DNA of 18,448 bases from Gracilaria caudata (lineage: Eukaryota > Rhodophyta > Florideophyceae > Gracilariales > Gracilariaceae), in contig JASCIV010000491.1 of assembly GCA_030374735.1 (NCBI GenBank), positions 1 through 18,448 on the forward strand. The letters run 5' to 3'. The notes under the pieces were generated by a model that saw only the letters and a program-made list of their open reading frames with translations, made no database searches and was not told where the DNA came from. Below are positions 8,687-17,054 of the stretch, one piece after another. Made by a program: the position numbers and the translations under genes. Position 1 is the first letter of the stretch, and each line of letters starts with the position of its first letter.

Positions 8687-9862
8687 CTATGTGGTGGTCA
8701 TGTTGGTCAACAACATGTGCAATTCTCTACCAAGAACATCAATTGAGAAGTACTTTTCCACTCTTTGTCGACCTTGTTGCCCCATTTCCACGCCCTTATG
8801 ACGATCACCAAGCAGCTGCATGACAGCGTCGCCGAACTGTTTGGCGGAATTGTCACAGAGAAAGCCAGTTTGAAGATGCTCAACTGTCTCAAGTGGACCG
8901 CCAGAGTTGACGGCAATGATCGGTACGGCCTCACTCATAGCCTCAAGCGGGACAATTCCGAAATGCTCGTTGGCAGGAGTGTAAAGAACTACCAGCGCAT
9001 CACGCAAAAGAGAACGTCTTTCTTCATCGGATATATTCTTGAGCAGGTTGACACGGTCCTGTAAACCATGAGACTGTGCCAGTTCTTCAAGCTGGGCATA
9101 GTATTGGACGTTCTCTATCAATCTGGTATCATATCCACCAGCAATGACGAGTTTGACATCGGCGTTGTGCTCAGATCTCAAGTACGAAAGCGTTTCGATC
9201 GCAAGTGAAACGTTTTTCTTCCTTTCATACCGATTCAGAGACAACAACACATCTGGCGAAGAAGTGGTGTTAATGTGGCCCGGCACCTTGACGCAAGGAT
9301 ATATTACAGTTGGTATGGGTAGGTTAGGGAACGTTTGTGTGAAGGCACGTGTCGTAAAGCGCGAGTTGCAGGCAATTCGAGTGGCATGTCGAAGTGAAAA
9401 CGCCTCGATTGAATCGACAATAAGCCTATAAAAGCGCTTTGGAAGCGAAGGGCGCGAAGTTGGATTAAGGGACTTGGCAAGAAGTTTGTCCGGATAATGA
9501 CAATAAAAAACAGTCTTAACTCCAAACAACGACAGAATAATCAACGGTAGCGACACAATATCAACGACTGCTACATCAAAACGACAGAACAAACAGGCAT
9601 ATAAGGCAACAAGCGCACATCGCAAAGACGTGAGAATTGCTTGGAATCGACCGAGAACAGAGCGCGGAATGTACGGGCGGATACAACGGACGGGTACGGA
9701 GGAAGACGAGGGCGATACTTCGATGAAGCAGCGCGCTGGGTCGAAATGAGGCGTGAAGATGGTAGTGCGATGGCCGTGTTTTTGTAAAGAAAGTGCGGCG
9801 TCGACGATAAAACGTTCGGCTCCCCCGATGCCGAGATCGGGGTGGATGAACACGACGTGCAT
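8687..9862 (-). CDS. ALG2: ALG2 alpha-1,3/1,6-mannosyltransferase (GT4)
   Basis: ALG2 adds the second and third mannose (alpha-1,3 then alpha-1,6, from GDP-mannose) to Man1GlcNAc2-PP-dolichol on the cytosolic face of the ER during N-glycan precursor assembly. From ATG 9862 the protein has 391 residues. It opens with FIHPDLGIGGAER, the ALG2 signature, and carries FYCHYPD (119-125), SLNRYERKKN (208-217), IAGGYD (240-245), the GT4 EX7E motif EHFGIVPLE (299-307) and NSGGPLE (319-325). Hydrophobic stretches near 75-115 match the membrane-binding regions of the family. The frame runs upstream to another ATG at 9967 (426 residues), but ALG2 homologues begin shortly before the signature, and a TATTTAAAT box lies between the two ATGs, so I prefer 9862. 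Family assignment is near certain; the start is less so. Confidence 0.95.
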   Translation of the reverse strand: MHVVFIHPDLGIGGAERFIVDAALSLQKHGHRTTIFTPHFDPARCFIEVSPSSSSVPVRCIRPYIPRSVLGRFQAILTSLRCALVALYACLFCRFDVAVVDIVSLPLIILSLFGVKTVFYCHYPDKLLAKSLNPTSRPSLPKRFYRLIVDSIEAFSLRHATRIACNSRFTTRAFTQTFPNLPIPTVIYPCVKVPGHINTTSSPDVLLSLNRYERKKNVSLAIETLSYLRSEHNADVKLVIAGGYDTRLIENVQYYAQLEELAQSHGLQDRVNLLKNISDEERRSLLRDALVVLYTPANEHFGIVPLEAMSEAVPIIAVNSGGPLETVEHLQTGFLCDNSAKQFGDAVMQLLGDRHKGVEMGQQGRQRVEKYFSIDVLGRELHMLLTNMTTT

Positions 9863-9912
9863 GACTACAAGCGTACGCGATGCAATACCGAAACCACCTC
9901 GTATATGAAGCG

Positions 9913-9921
9913 ATTTAAATA
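9913..9921 (-). promoter_or_regulatory. TATA-like box for ALG2
   Basis: The minus strand reads TATTTAAAT, about 50 nt upstream of the chosen ALG2 ATG (9862). Two GGTACC copies separated by TTT lie just upstream at 9934-9948. Confidence 0.45.
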
Positions 9922-10037
9922 CGTACACGTACAGGTACCTTTGGTACCGCAACCGCGTGATAGTCATCAATCATCATGATCATATTTACACAATATTCCA
10001 CAACTAAAAAGGCCAGATACAGCATCAGATACATCTA

Positions 10038-10520
10038 TCACACGTCGATCTTAATCTTCCTGCCATTCTTCTTCCGCGCAACCGGAATGTTCACCGCAAG
10101 CACACCGTTTGCGTACTCCTCAACCTTGACCTTTGAGACGTCTGTGTCATGACTCAGACCCAATTGCAAATCATACTGAACCAGCAACTTGGGTTCCTTC
10201 TCCTCCGCCGCACTCATCAAGGTAGGCGCAAACCGCTTCGCAGAAATGCTCAAGTGATGTCCATGCAGCTCGATAACAATATCTCTCTTCCTCACGCCAG
10301 GAAGCTCGACGTACAGAAAGCCCTGCACATCATCCGATTCCACGTAGTACGTGGGCTCCACCACCGAAGAAACTCGAGTGTTCGCGCCTTCTACCGGGTG
10401 TCGACGGTTATGTCCGAAACGAAACGGATGAAAGTGCGCGTGTGCGGACGAATTAGTGTGCGACTGGCCGAGCAGGAACGGCAACGGCGCCGCGATGGTG
10501 TGCGCGATGTTGGGAAACAT
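10038..10520 (-). CDS. Small heat-shock protein, alpha-crystallin domain (Hsp20)
   Basis: sHSPs are ATP-independent chaperones that hold unfolding proteins in large oligomers. The frame is open up to 10766, but only from a TTG; the first ATG is at 10520, giving 160 residues, a usual sHSP length starting MFPNIAHTI. The N-terminal arm is rich in His, Phe and Pro. The alpha-crystallin domain spans about 56-148, with ELPGVRKRDI and the conserved NGVLAVNIP (138-146). The C-terminus ends in an IKI motif (156-158), the I-x-I/V tag that docks into a neighbouring subunit. No organelle signal is clear, so it is probably cytosolic. It lies upstream of ALG2 on the same strand. I looked for GAA/TTC heat-shock elements upstream and found no convincing array. 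Confidence 0.94.
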   Translation of the reverse strand: MFPNIAHTIAAPLPFLLGQSHTNSSAHAHFHPFRFGHNRRHPVEGANTRVSSVVEPTYYVESDDVQGFLYVELPGVRKRDIVIELHGHHLSISAKRFAPTLMSAAEEKEPKLLVQYDLQLGLSHDTDVSKVKVEEYANGVLAVNIPVARKKNGRKIKIDV

Positions 10521-11409
10521 GTCGTTGCCGTGTCGCGCACCGGCATTCTGCGCGGCGTTCGGCAAATTTTGCTGTTGAAGAGCTTTGCGCTCGCTTGCAC
10601 GGCAAGTGCGTGAGCGAATGCGCCGTGTCGCTTGCGCGCCGCGCCACGTGTGTCTCGTCGCTATCTGCGCTGCTTCTTTGCCAGCTTCTTCGCAACGTTC
10701 GTTCGCTCGGTCGCTCTTCTTCACATGATGCGCTGGTGGGAGTTCTACGTTAGAAGATGTGAGCAAACGCTGTTCATCCGCGTCAAAACAGGAAGCAAGG
10801 CCTTCTTGGCGGTTAATGTCCCAGTGGCATCGACCATAGTATGTACAACAGGTTCACCTTGCTATACTATCCGATGCACACTCGCGACAAATGATTGCCT
10901 CTCCACCGGTCTTGGTGGCCTTTGAGTGCCTTTCCGTAGTCGCCAGCTCTGTCATGCTCTTCGCTTCATATTTTAGAACTACAATATTGGCAGGAAACAG
11001 TCATGGAACATGAAACCATGAGCACATCCCCATGAGTGTACTATCTACCACACTGCGGACAACGACGTCATGTTCAGCATTACCGCCGCCATTAATCTCT
11101 TTTTTTGTCAAAGCATCTGTTGACACATATTCTCCTACGCATACATTTCGTTTACAAGCACGACTAAATGCCCCTAACTCCTTTTCTCAAGCAAATCAAA
11201 AACATGCCAGATCCGCTTCATGCCACAATCCTGCCCATGCTTCAAAAGCTTTCTCCCGAATTCAATCTGTCTTCCACTCTGTCACAGAACTGACGCAGCA
11301 ATGCCTGTATTCCGCTGCACCTGCCATTTGTTATCAATCACTCCCAGCTGGAAAATGTAAGCGCTTCATCCATGTGACCATGCATTATCACTACAACAAA
11401 CACTTCTAC
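10521..11409. other. Region between the two small heat-shock protein genes
   Basis: It should contain the promoter and 5'UTR of the sHSP at 10038-10520 and the 3'UTR of the sHSP at 11410-11847, both on the minus strand. Part of it is open in the sHSP frame up to 10766 but without an ATG. A plus-strand frame beginning at ATG 11032 runs antisense into the second sHSP and was not accepted as a gene. No repeats or RNA genes recognised. Confidence 0.5.
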
Positions 11410-11847
11410 CTACGAATCAACAGCAATCTTCCTGACTTTCGCAGCCTCCTTTGCTTTGTAAGGCACAAACAATCTCAGAACGCCAAGACCTGGAAAAGCT
11501 GCTGTGATACCTTCCAAATCCACGTTCTCGCTCAGGCGAGCCCTGAATCTATACGTAGTGCTTGGTTCAGCCTTGTCTTTATCCTTTACACCGTGTGAGT
11601 ACCGGTTCGCCTTAACTACCAACGTATGGCCTCGCGTTTCGACATAAATGTCTTCCTTTGCAACGCCTGGCAGTTCTATCTCAATAAACGCTTTACCGTC
11701 CTTACTCTTGAACGTGTACCCGGGAAACAGTAACCCGCTGCGCCTAGGATAGTAGGAGAAGAATGAAGGCACCCACATCAACGACTGCAGAAGCGCGATG
11801 TCATCACAAAAGGGCCAACGATAATCACACCTTGCCATGCGCATCAT
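11410..11847 (-). CDS. Second small heat-shock protein, alpha-crystallin domain (Hsp20)
   Basis: The 145-residue protein starts at ATG 11847; further in-frame ATGs at 11844 and 11838 leave the exact start open by three residues. A short aromatic N-terminal arm (WPF, MWVPSFFSYYP) is followed by an alpha-crystallin domain at about 45-132, with FIEIELPGVAKEDI (54-67) and PGLGVLRLFVP (119-129) in the place of the usual NGVL strand. The end carries IAV (141-143), an I-x-I/V oligomerisation tag. The sequence differs greatly from the other sHSP 0.9 kb away, so this is an old pair or a chance neighbour, not a recent tandem copy. Probable role: ATP-independent holding of unfolding proteins in the cytosol. 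No clear heat-shock element was found upstream. Confidence 0.94.
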   Translation of the reverse strand: MMRMARCDYRWPFCDDIALLQSLMWVPSFFSYYPRRSGLLFPGYTFKSKDGKAFIEIELPGVAKEDIYVETRGHTLVVKANRYSHGVKDKDKAEPSTTYRFRARLSENVDLEGITAAFPGLGVLRLFVPYKAKEAAKVRKIAVDS

Positions 11848-12736
11848 GTGCAGGTTTGGTCCGTGTCAAACAAGTAATTTCAAGTTCCGCTTGTCCTTGT
11901 TGTTGATGCCGAGGGTTTAATGACGAAGCACTGGCTCTTTCCGTCGCAGAACCAAGGAATCAAACAGGTCAAGAAACACAGTTGTCACTCTCGAGCTTCG
12001 TCGACGAGTTCTGGCACAAATAAGAGAGTAGTTCAGTTCGCTCCGGAGCGAGCCTCCTACGGCCTACAAAACATCCAAAGGTCATCAGGGCCCGTCACTG
12101 ACGATATCATTTGCTGAAAAAAAAAAACACCGGTCAAGAATAATTTCCATCTCGAGATTAGAGATTCCACAGTCGCCCCGAGCAGCACCAGTCGAGAAGG
12201 TGCCATTGTAAGGAGGAAGTCTTCCATGTCTGGAAGTGAGCTGGCTAGCGGTGAGCCAGAGCAGCACCCTTATCACAACGGTTAGCCATCAATCACGTTG
12301 CCCATATAATCCAGCGTCGCAATAGTTGCATGTGTAAACAGTTGTCCCAGCCACATGCGTCTATTTGAATCACATAGCGAATCTTCACCGCCACGGTGAT
12401 GGCGTGTATCCAAATCCCCAGTGGAGTCTTGCGTTCCAGTTTGACTTTGGACAAGTTGGGCAATTGATCTTCAAATAGAACACTCTAACGTACATGCAAC
12501 CACAGTGCACGGAACCCTCTCGTACTGCCCACATCATTGTCGCCTGCCTGCATCGTTGGGCAGGAACCTAACGGACATGCCATATTAGCCCGGCCAGAGT
12601 TGTCATTCGTAGCAGTGTTATTTCCTTCCTGACCTCAGCTGTGCTTAAAAAGAAATTGTTGCGACAGACACATCTACAGCTCACTTGTTTTCGAGTACAA
12701 GGCGACAGAGCTTTCTTTTGTAACATTCTCTCAACT
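11848..12736. other. Divergent intergenic region, sHSP (-) and secreted protein gene (+)
   Basis: This 0.9-kb stretch must hold promoters for both flanking genes. It contains a 14-nt palindrome (12038-12051), an 11-nt A run (12117-12127), arms GCATGTG/CACATGC (12328-12334 and 12352-12358), and a small stem TCACCG-CCA-CGGTGA (12385-12399). CTTAAAAAG near 12644 could act as a weak TATA box about 90 nt before the ATG at 12737. No gene is supportable. Confidence 0.5.
12038..12051. repeat. 14-nt perfect palindrome TCGCTCCGGAGCGA
   Basis: The site is its own reverse complement and sits about 190 nt upstream of the second sHSP start. It could be a dimer-binding site, but nothing ties it to a known factor. 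Confidence 0.6.
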
Positions 12737-13345
12737 ATGACTCACCTGAATCAGATCGCGACTCTTTGTCTCATTGTACTGGCCACTTTCCATGCAGGCT
12801 ATGCCAGCGTAACGCCGACGCTATGCAACGGAACTGAGCCCGCCCCTATACCGGAAACATCAATTGGGAAGACATTCAGCTACTGGGATGATTGCTATCG
12901 CCCGTCTGCGACGGAAACCGTGAGCGTTTATCGCAAGATGTTTGTTTACAAACCACTTCAACCCACGCTTCGTGTAGCCGGCTGCTTCGAGAAATATGTA
13001 ATGCACTTCCGACAGTCGCCCACTGCGCCGTTCATCGCTCATTTCAGAGCATTTGCTCCTCCTTCCCATCTGTCAAGTAGTGACGAAATCCAAGCATATT
13101 GCGAGGCCGAAGAGACAAATCATCGCGAACTTCTTTTCGCTCATGGGGAGAAGAGGAATCTGTACATCGACGCTGTGCGTCTCATGATTGAGAGGATACC
13201 AAGGATTCGAGACTTTGGATGCTACACTAATGACCAGGGCTTCATCACACGGTTCCCAGGTCGTTCGTTTGACAATATTGACGTTGATCCGATCATTTCG
13301 TATCTCTACAACGTCGCATTTTCCTACGGCTTTTGCTCTGCGTGA
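12737..13345 (+). CDS. Secreted six-cysteine protein, unknown family
   Basis: The frame opens upstream only with GTG at 12641; the first usable ATG is 12737, giving 202 residues that begin with a clear signal peptide (hydrophobic core IATLCLIVLATFHA, likely cut near Ala23). The mature chain has exactly six Cys (30, 53, 83, 122, 162, 200), an even number that suggests three disulfides, and one sequon at N31. It has no transmembrane segment or retention signal, so an extracellular, wall or vacuolar location is expected. Aromatic and charged residues are evenly spread, so it should fold. I recognise no domain or catalytic motif. Two AATAAA signals follow at 13505 and 13605. The intact frame, signal peptide and Cys count make it a likely real gene. 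Confidence 0.75.
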   Translation: MTHLNQIATLCLIVLATFHAGYASVTPTLCNGTEPAPIPETSIGKTFSYWDDCYRPSATETVSVYRKMFVYKPLQPTLRVAGCFEKYVMHFRQSPTAPFIAHFRAFAPPSHLSSSDEIQAYCEAEETNHRELLFAHGEKRNLYIDAVRLMIERIPRIRDFGCYTNDQGFITRFPGRSFDNIDVDPIISYLYNVAFSYGFCSA

Positions 13346-13504
13346 AATCGTCTGAATTGTTCTACTGGTTTTCTGCCCAATGCCAGGGTATGCACCGTAA
13401 GAAGCTGAACTTAATCAAATCTTACCTAGATATTCTACGTCATGAACACAGGTCAATGCCCAACAGGCTTTCGTCAGACGGGAGACTATTCCTTAGGGTC
13501 CATG

Positions 13505-13510
13505 AATAAA
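13505..13510 (+). terminator. AATAAA polyadenylation signal
   Basis: Lies 160 nt after the stop of the secreted six-Cys protein gene. A second AATAAA lies at 13605-13610, so alternative 3' ends are possible. Confidence 0.5.
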
Positions 13511-13670
13511 ACTATGACTGTGGTTGTTTTCAATAGAAAGGAGGTCCCGCTGCCGACGTGCACATCGTGGCCAAAACCTCCGTAGGACTGAAATGTACTC
13601 TGTCAATAAAACGTAAGCTGTCGTACTTGGCGTGTCTTGAACGTTCTGTAGTGCCTCCGGACGAAGTTAG

Positions 13671-14276
13671 CACCGCTGCGCTGCTGACGAAGAATTAACC
13701 CCCCGGATTTGCAAACAGAACAGCAGTTATACTTCATTCCTCATCGCTGCGGGTAAAGGGTCTGGTTCGCGTTTTCGTTGTACAGTTGTATCGTACTGCT
13801 GTAACAATATCTTTAGCGCTGAAAACAACAAAAACGGGTTGTCAGCCTTCTCCAGTTGTCCGGTTTCAGGTATTGAAACCGAGAGCGAGGAGATCGTCAA
13901 AATGCCTCTTGCCCGTGATCTCCAAGTGGTTTTGCCCACCGAGAAATTGTTCTGGGTAGTGGTAAAGCCACCACAAGCAGTCAGTATTAATTCTGCTTGT
14001 AAAGGGATTGGCTGCTTTGCCTTGGTTTGAACTCGTAATATATCTGACAAGCTTGAACCCAAACATCTACCGTCAAACTACATCGTTTTCCCTTTTAACT
14101 CACCATCACGTCAAGCACTGGAGCGAGGCCGCCGCAAGCAATTCATCATGAGCATGCTAACCAAGCACGACAAGCCGATTCTACAGAATGTCTCGCGTTT
14201 TAGTAACAACGACCCTCTTACCAAGCAGTCAGTGGAGCCCACAATGTGGACCCGTCAAAAACGCGTCTCAGTTGCA
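13671..14276 (+). pseudogene. 202-codon frame broken by one TGA (possible decayed gene)
   Basis: One plus-strand frame from the TAG at 13668 to the TAA at 14277 has a single stop, TGA at 14028-14030. The second part contains protein-like text such as SPSRQALERGRRKQF. In-frame ATGs occur only late (13902, 14148). The opposite strand is also open over much of the first half (13727-14062 without an ATG start, and 13866-14066 from an ATG), so low stop density alone may explain it. The same frame further right (to about 14577) has two more stops and then a Pro/Ser/Ala-rich run. I recognise no family. It could be a relic of a mobile element or gene, or simply stop-poor DNA. Confidence 0.2.
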
Positions 14277-14279
14277 TAA

Positions 14280-15200
14280 CAAAATCTTCAACGCGCTCAG
14301 TCAGTTTTCTTCTCATGAGTACTCTTCCTCAAGCTCTCACAGTGGCATCTCATCCCGTCTACGAGCTCAGCTGCGCATCGACTCCTGCAAGAGTTCCTCA
14401 TTCCGTTGTCGAATCCGTCGGCCGCCCCGCAAGCAGCCTCGGGTCCATCACCTGGTGTGTCAAACGCCGCCGACTACGGCCCTCAACGTCCTTCGCCTCA
14501 GTTTCCCTCATTGATTCCCACTGAGGTTTTCGAACAAGTGTTTGTTCGTCCACATTCCGCCCTCGGGGCCGTCAAGTGACAAAGAGGAGGCTGTGAGCTG
14601 TTCTGTCCATCTGTTCGTGAGTTTACACGTACGAAGGTAAACATCTCAGGCTTGATGCAAATGTTCCAGAAAATCAGATCAACGCGAAGCATTGCTGTTG
14701 CAAGCAGAACATCCCAAATCTGAAATCCGTCTCGAACTGTCATCATCGATGTTGGATTGAATCCTTTCTGAGAGCTTGCTTTGCGACGGAAAAAGACTAC
14801 AGGGCTCTCCGGAGACAAGCACGTAGCGACGGGCACGTAGCGAAGGTGGAAGGCGCGACAAAGACAAGGAAATGAAAAGAGCACGCTTCGCTTGTTTGTA
14901 GAGTGGTGTTACGCAAGTTGTGAAGCACCGACACCCCTCGTAGAGACTTTATGTTTTCATATCACAAGACAGAAAACGAGGGTCGACGGTATTCGCAACA
15001 TCGGCGAGCAGTCCAAAGCAAAACTGTGCCACGGTCGTAATATTAGTCAGAGCTGCTGTCAAAGCCAATCATAGCCTTTCGGTTGAGGCGGCTTAGCAAC
15101 AAAATCGGTTGAGACTAAAGTAGTTTACATAGGGTTAAAATGCAGATGATTATATTCTTCATCGACGACTAATCCAACACAGCTAGCGTTGCAAACTTCA
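14280..15200. other. Gene-poor region
   Basis: Overlapping frames on both strands (for example 14246-14524 and 14498-14884) lack agreement with any protein family, and the longest minus-strand one starts only with GTG. The one structured element seen is a 14-nt tandem duplication at 14819-14846. I see no supportable gene. Confidence 0.45.
14819..14846. repeat. Two tandem copies of a 14-nt unit
   Basis: GCACGTAGCGACGG is followed directly by GCACGTAGCGAAGG, 13 of 14 identical. A 14-nt period is not a multiple of three, which argues against the minus-strand frame covering it being coding. Confidence 0.7.
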
Positions 15201-15207
15201 TATATAA
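15201..15207 (+). promoter_or_regulatory. TATATAA box before the 15347 frame
   Basis: TATATAA lies about 140 nt upstream of ATG 15347 and only 13 nt before an in-frame-closed 41-codon frame starting at ATG 15220. A start site about 30 nt downstream would skip the first ATG and favour 15347. Confidence 0.3.
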
Positions 15208-15346
15208 CTAGATGGAAACATGATGGCTCCCTTTCGTGATATGAATGATCGTCATAATCGGGCAATGCTTACTGGGCCGAGACATTCACATCATGCAGAA
15301 CAGCTTGGATGTTCTTCACAGACAATAACCGAGACCAGGGACTGAG

Positions 15347-15640
15347 ATGCTTAGAAGGTTATCCACATCCCCACCATCAATTGATATGTTACTTCAATTT
15401 TCTCAAGCGGATATGGGACAGGTTTCACAGAATGAACAACAACCGGACGAGCAAACGTTTGAAGAACCACCGCTACTCTCGCATGAACCGAGGCATGTTC
15501 CACAATCCCCTGGAGATTCCGATATAGCAACGTTGTCCAACTCACGAATCGAGTTTTCGCCGATCGCTATGGACAAAGAAAGAGATAAAATCATCATTGC
15601 GACAAGTAAAAAAAAGCTTGATTTTGATCATCGTGCTTAA
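15347..15640 (+). CDS. Possible small polar protein, 97 residues
   Basis: The frame starts with ATG 15347, shortly after an in-frame TAA (15326), and ends at TAA 15638-15640. The product is polar and Gln/Pro/Ser/Glu-rich, with no signal peptide, membrane segment or Cys. It ends in a charged stretch (DKERDKIIIATSKKKLDF). A 41-codon frame (15220-15345) with equally protein-like composition ends just before it in another frame, so the two could be pieces of one gene separated by a frameshift or a missed intron. No family is recognised and no AATAAA follows nearby. It may be a real small gene, a fragment, or chance. Confidence 0.3.
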   Translation: MLRRLSTSPPSIDMLLQFSQADMGQVSQNEQQPDEQTFEEPPLLSHEPRHVPQSPGDSDIATLSNSRIEFSPIAMDKERDKIIIATSKKKLDFDHRA

Positions 15641-16310
15641 CTTCCTGAGACAAGATATACCGTGGGGAGACCAAAAACGTGAGCAGATAGAATCAACGGC
15701 AAGATACCAAGTTCGGGGATAGAGTGAAAATGTAGATTGAGTAGTACAGGTACCTCCTCTTTTATAGTGGTGTGAACACGGGGTGGTTCAGAATTGGGGG
15801 GGGGGGGCGTGCATAATCTCACCATGATTTGTTCTCACGAAATAGCTGGACAGCAGGCCATGTTTCGTTTCGATAAAAATATATCAAGCAAGATAGCGTA
15901 TATCAATGGTGCTTGAGATCTGAGACGTTAGGAAGAAAACCAACTGGAAATTGCTTTTGTGTAGTTAATGGTCACTTATCGTCTGATGAGATAAAATGCA
16001 CATATCAGCACTGTTGTAGCACATTTAGCATTTTAATTCTACCTTCTTACGCTGATATTTAATTGTGTAACGCCTTATTAGAGGTCGACGAACCACAAAG
16101 CTGCATATAGCACGCGAGAGAGCGCAAATTTGAAGCCTTGCAGAAGAAATGATGGAAGCCAAATCTGTAACAATGCCTAGAAGCCTTGTTTGCTTTCCTC
16201 CCATATTAGTACTGCCATCACAATAAAACTCTTTCAGTGCAGTAAATACGCTCTTTCGCAGATCTGTTCTGGAATTTTCAGCAACAACAACGTCCTACAC
16301 GCTTATATGT
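15641..16310. other. Gene-poor, AT-richer region
   Basis: No supportable gene. It contains a run of twelve G (15796-15807). Short frames are present but without ATG starts or recognisable composition. Confidence 0.45.
15796..15807 (+). repeat. Homopolymer run of 12 G
   Basis: Twelve consecutive G. It is likely to be length-variable and is a place where read or assembly error is plausible. Confidence 0.8.
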
Positions 16311-16359
16311 TCTTTGCAGTCTTTGAAACTCATCAGATGAGTTTCAAAGACCGCAGAGA
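16311..16359. repeat. Near-perfect 23-bp hairpin with CAG triloop
   Basis: Arms 16311-16333 and 16337-16359 pair with one mismatch (A16318/C16352) and one G-T pair (T16314/G16356). The inner 15 bp (16319-16333 with 16337-16351) are perfect and the loop is CAG (16334-16336). It is the strongest inverted repeat I found in the window. It could be a small-RNA precursor, a snap-back inversion scar or the core of a tiny palindromic element. It lies inside a 60-codon frame (16307-16489) that has no recognised family. Confidence 0.8.
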
Positions 16360-16574
16360 TGTTCTCATGGCGCCTAACTCTTCCAATGCAAGCATCGCTC
16401 ATGCAATTCTTTTGACCGATTTTTTATACAAGACATATTTACGTCTTGTCTTCCCAATTACACTTCGTTCCACGAGGAGAATGGTTTAAAAAAAAAAACT
16501 GCTTGCGCCAACATTCTTCGCACCAAAACTAAGGCAGTCAAATCACTCAAATCGGTTGAATAAATTTGATTTAA

Positions 16575-16811
16575 ATGCAACGGTCGAGAAGCCCTGTGAG
16601 AATCGAAGAGCGGCTGCGCTCGCAATACGTCGCACAAGGACTGAGGGGCATCCTGAAACTACAAAAACGTTAAATGCTCGGGCAGCAAAGTCACGATTTG
16701 ACCTCACAGCATGACTTTGTACTTGGTTCCGAGACCAACCTGGTCAGCGTAGGCGACACAGTGATTGACTTTGCTTTCACGACCTCAGACGTGTGCCGAA
16801 GGTCGTCGTGA
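16575..16811 (+). pseudogene. Two protein-like frames joined in frame across one TAA
   Basis: ATG 16575 opens a 32-codon basic frame (RIEERLRSQY...LRGILKLQKR) that ends in TAA 16671-16673, followed at once by ATG 16674 and 45 more codons in the same frame to TGA 16809. Both halves look like protein: a basic helix with an IQ-like look, then a polar strand-like part. This could be one short gene with a nonsense change, or two tiny ORFs, or chance. No family recognised. Confidence 0.18.
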
Positions 16812-16828
16812 TTTTCAAAAGAGCCAGC

Positions 16829-16834
16829 TTTATT
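16829..16834 (-). terminator. Possible AATAAA polyadenylation signal for the cysteine-rich peptide gene
   Basis: The minus strand reads AATAAA about 220 nt after the stop codon of the gene at 17055-17378. Confidence 0.3.
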
Positions 16835-17054
16835 GTTTAGCATTACCCTTAGAACTAGAACGCTACTGCGCACAGTATAGAAGAAAAAGCAATCTCTCGA
16901 AATAGTCGTGCATTGCCATACGCTTTACACTCTGATGGTCTCAGAAAGCGCTACAAAGAGCAAGTACAAAGCTGATTACTAATTACCGGATGCTTCCACT
17001 GTCCCAGGGTGCGAGTAGCAGTTTTGTCACGGTGCTAGTAACACCCCAGCAACG

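Noticed and set aside
9863..9967. 35-residue N-terminal extension of ALG2 from ATG 9967
   Set aside because: ALG2 homologues start close to the HPDLG signature, and a TATA-like box lies inside this stretch. Not fully excluded.
10521..10766. 82-residue N-terminal extension of the first sHSP
   Set aside because: It begins only at TTG and is Arg/Ala/Gln-rich with no sHSP similarity; ATG 10520 gives a normal-length protein.
11032..11598. 188-codon plus-strand frame starting with ATG
   Set aside because: Its second half lies antisense to the well-supported sHSP gene and the first half has no recognisable protein pattern; sHSP coding bias can keep the opposite strand open.
12385..12404. Small TCACCG/CGGTGA stem and the overlapping CGCCA/TGGCG stem
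   Set aside because: Arms of five to six base pairs are expected by chance in a window of this size.
12641..12736. Upstream extension of the secreted six-Cys protein
   Set aside because: Starts at GTG and would bury the signal peptide 32 residues inside the protein.
14498..14884. 128-codon minus-strand frame with a hydrophobic start
   Set aside because: Starts at GTG, contains the 14-nt tandem repeat that would shift its period, and resembles no protein.
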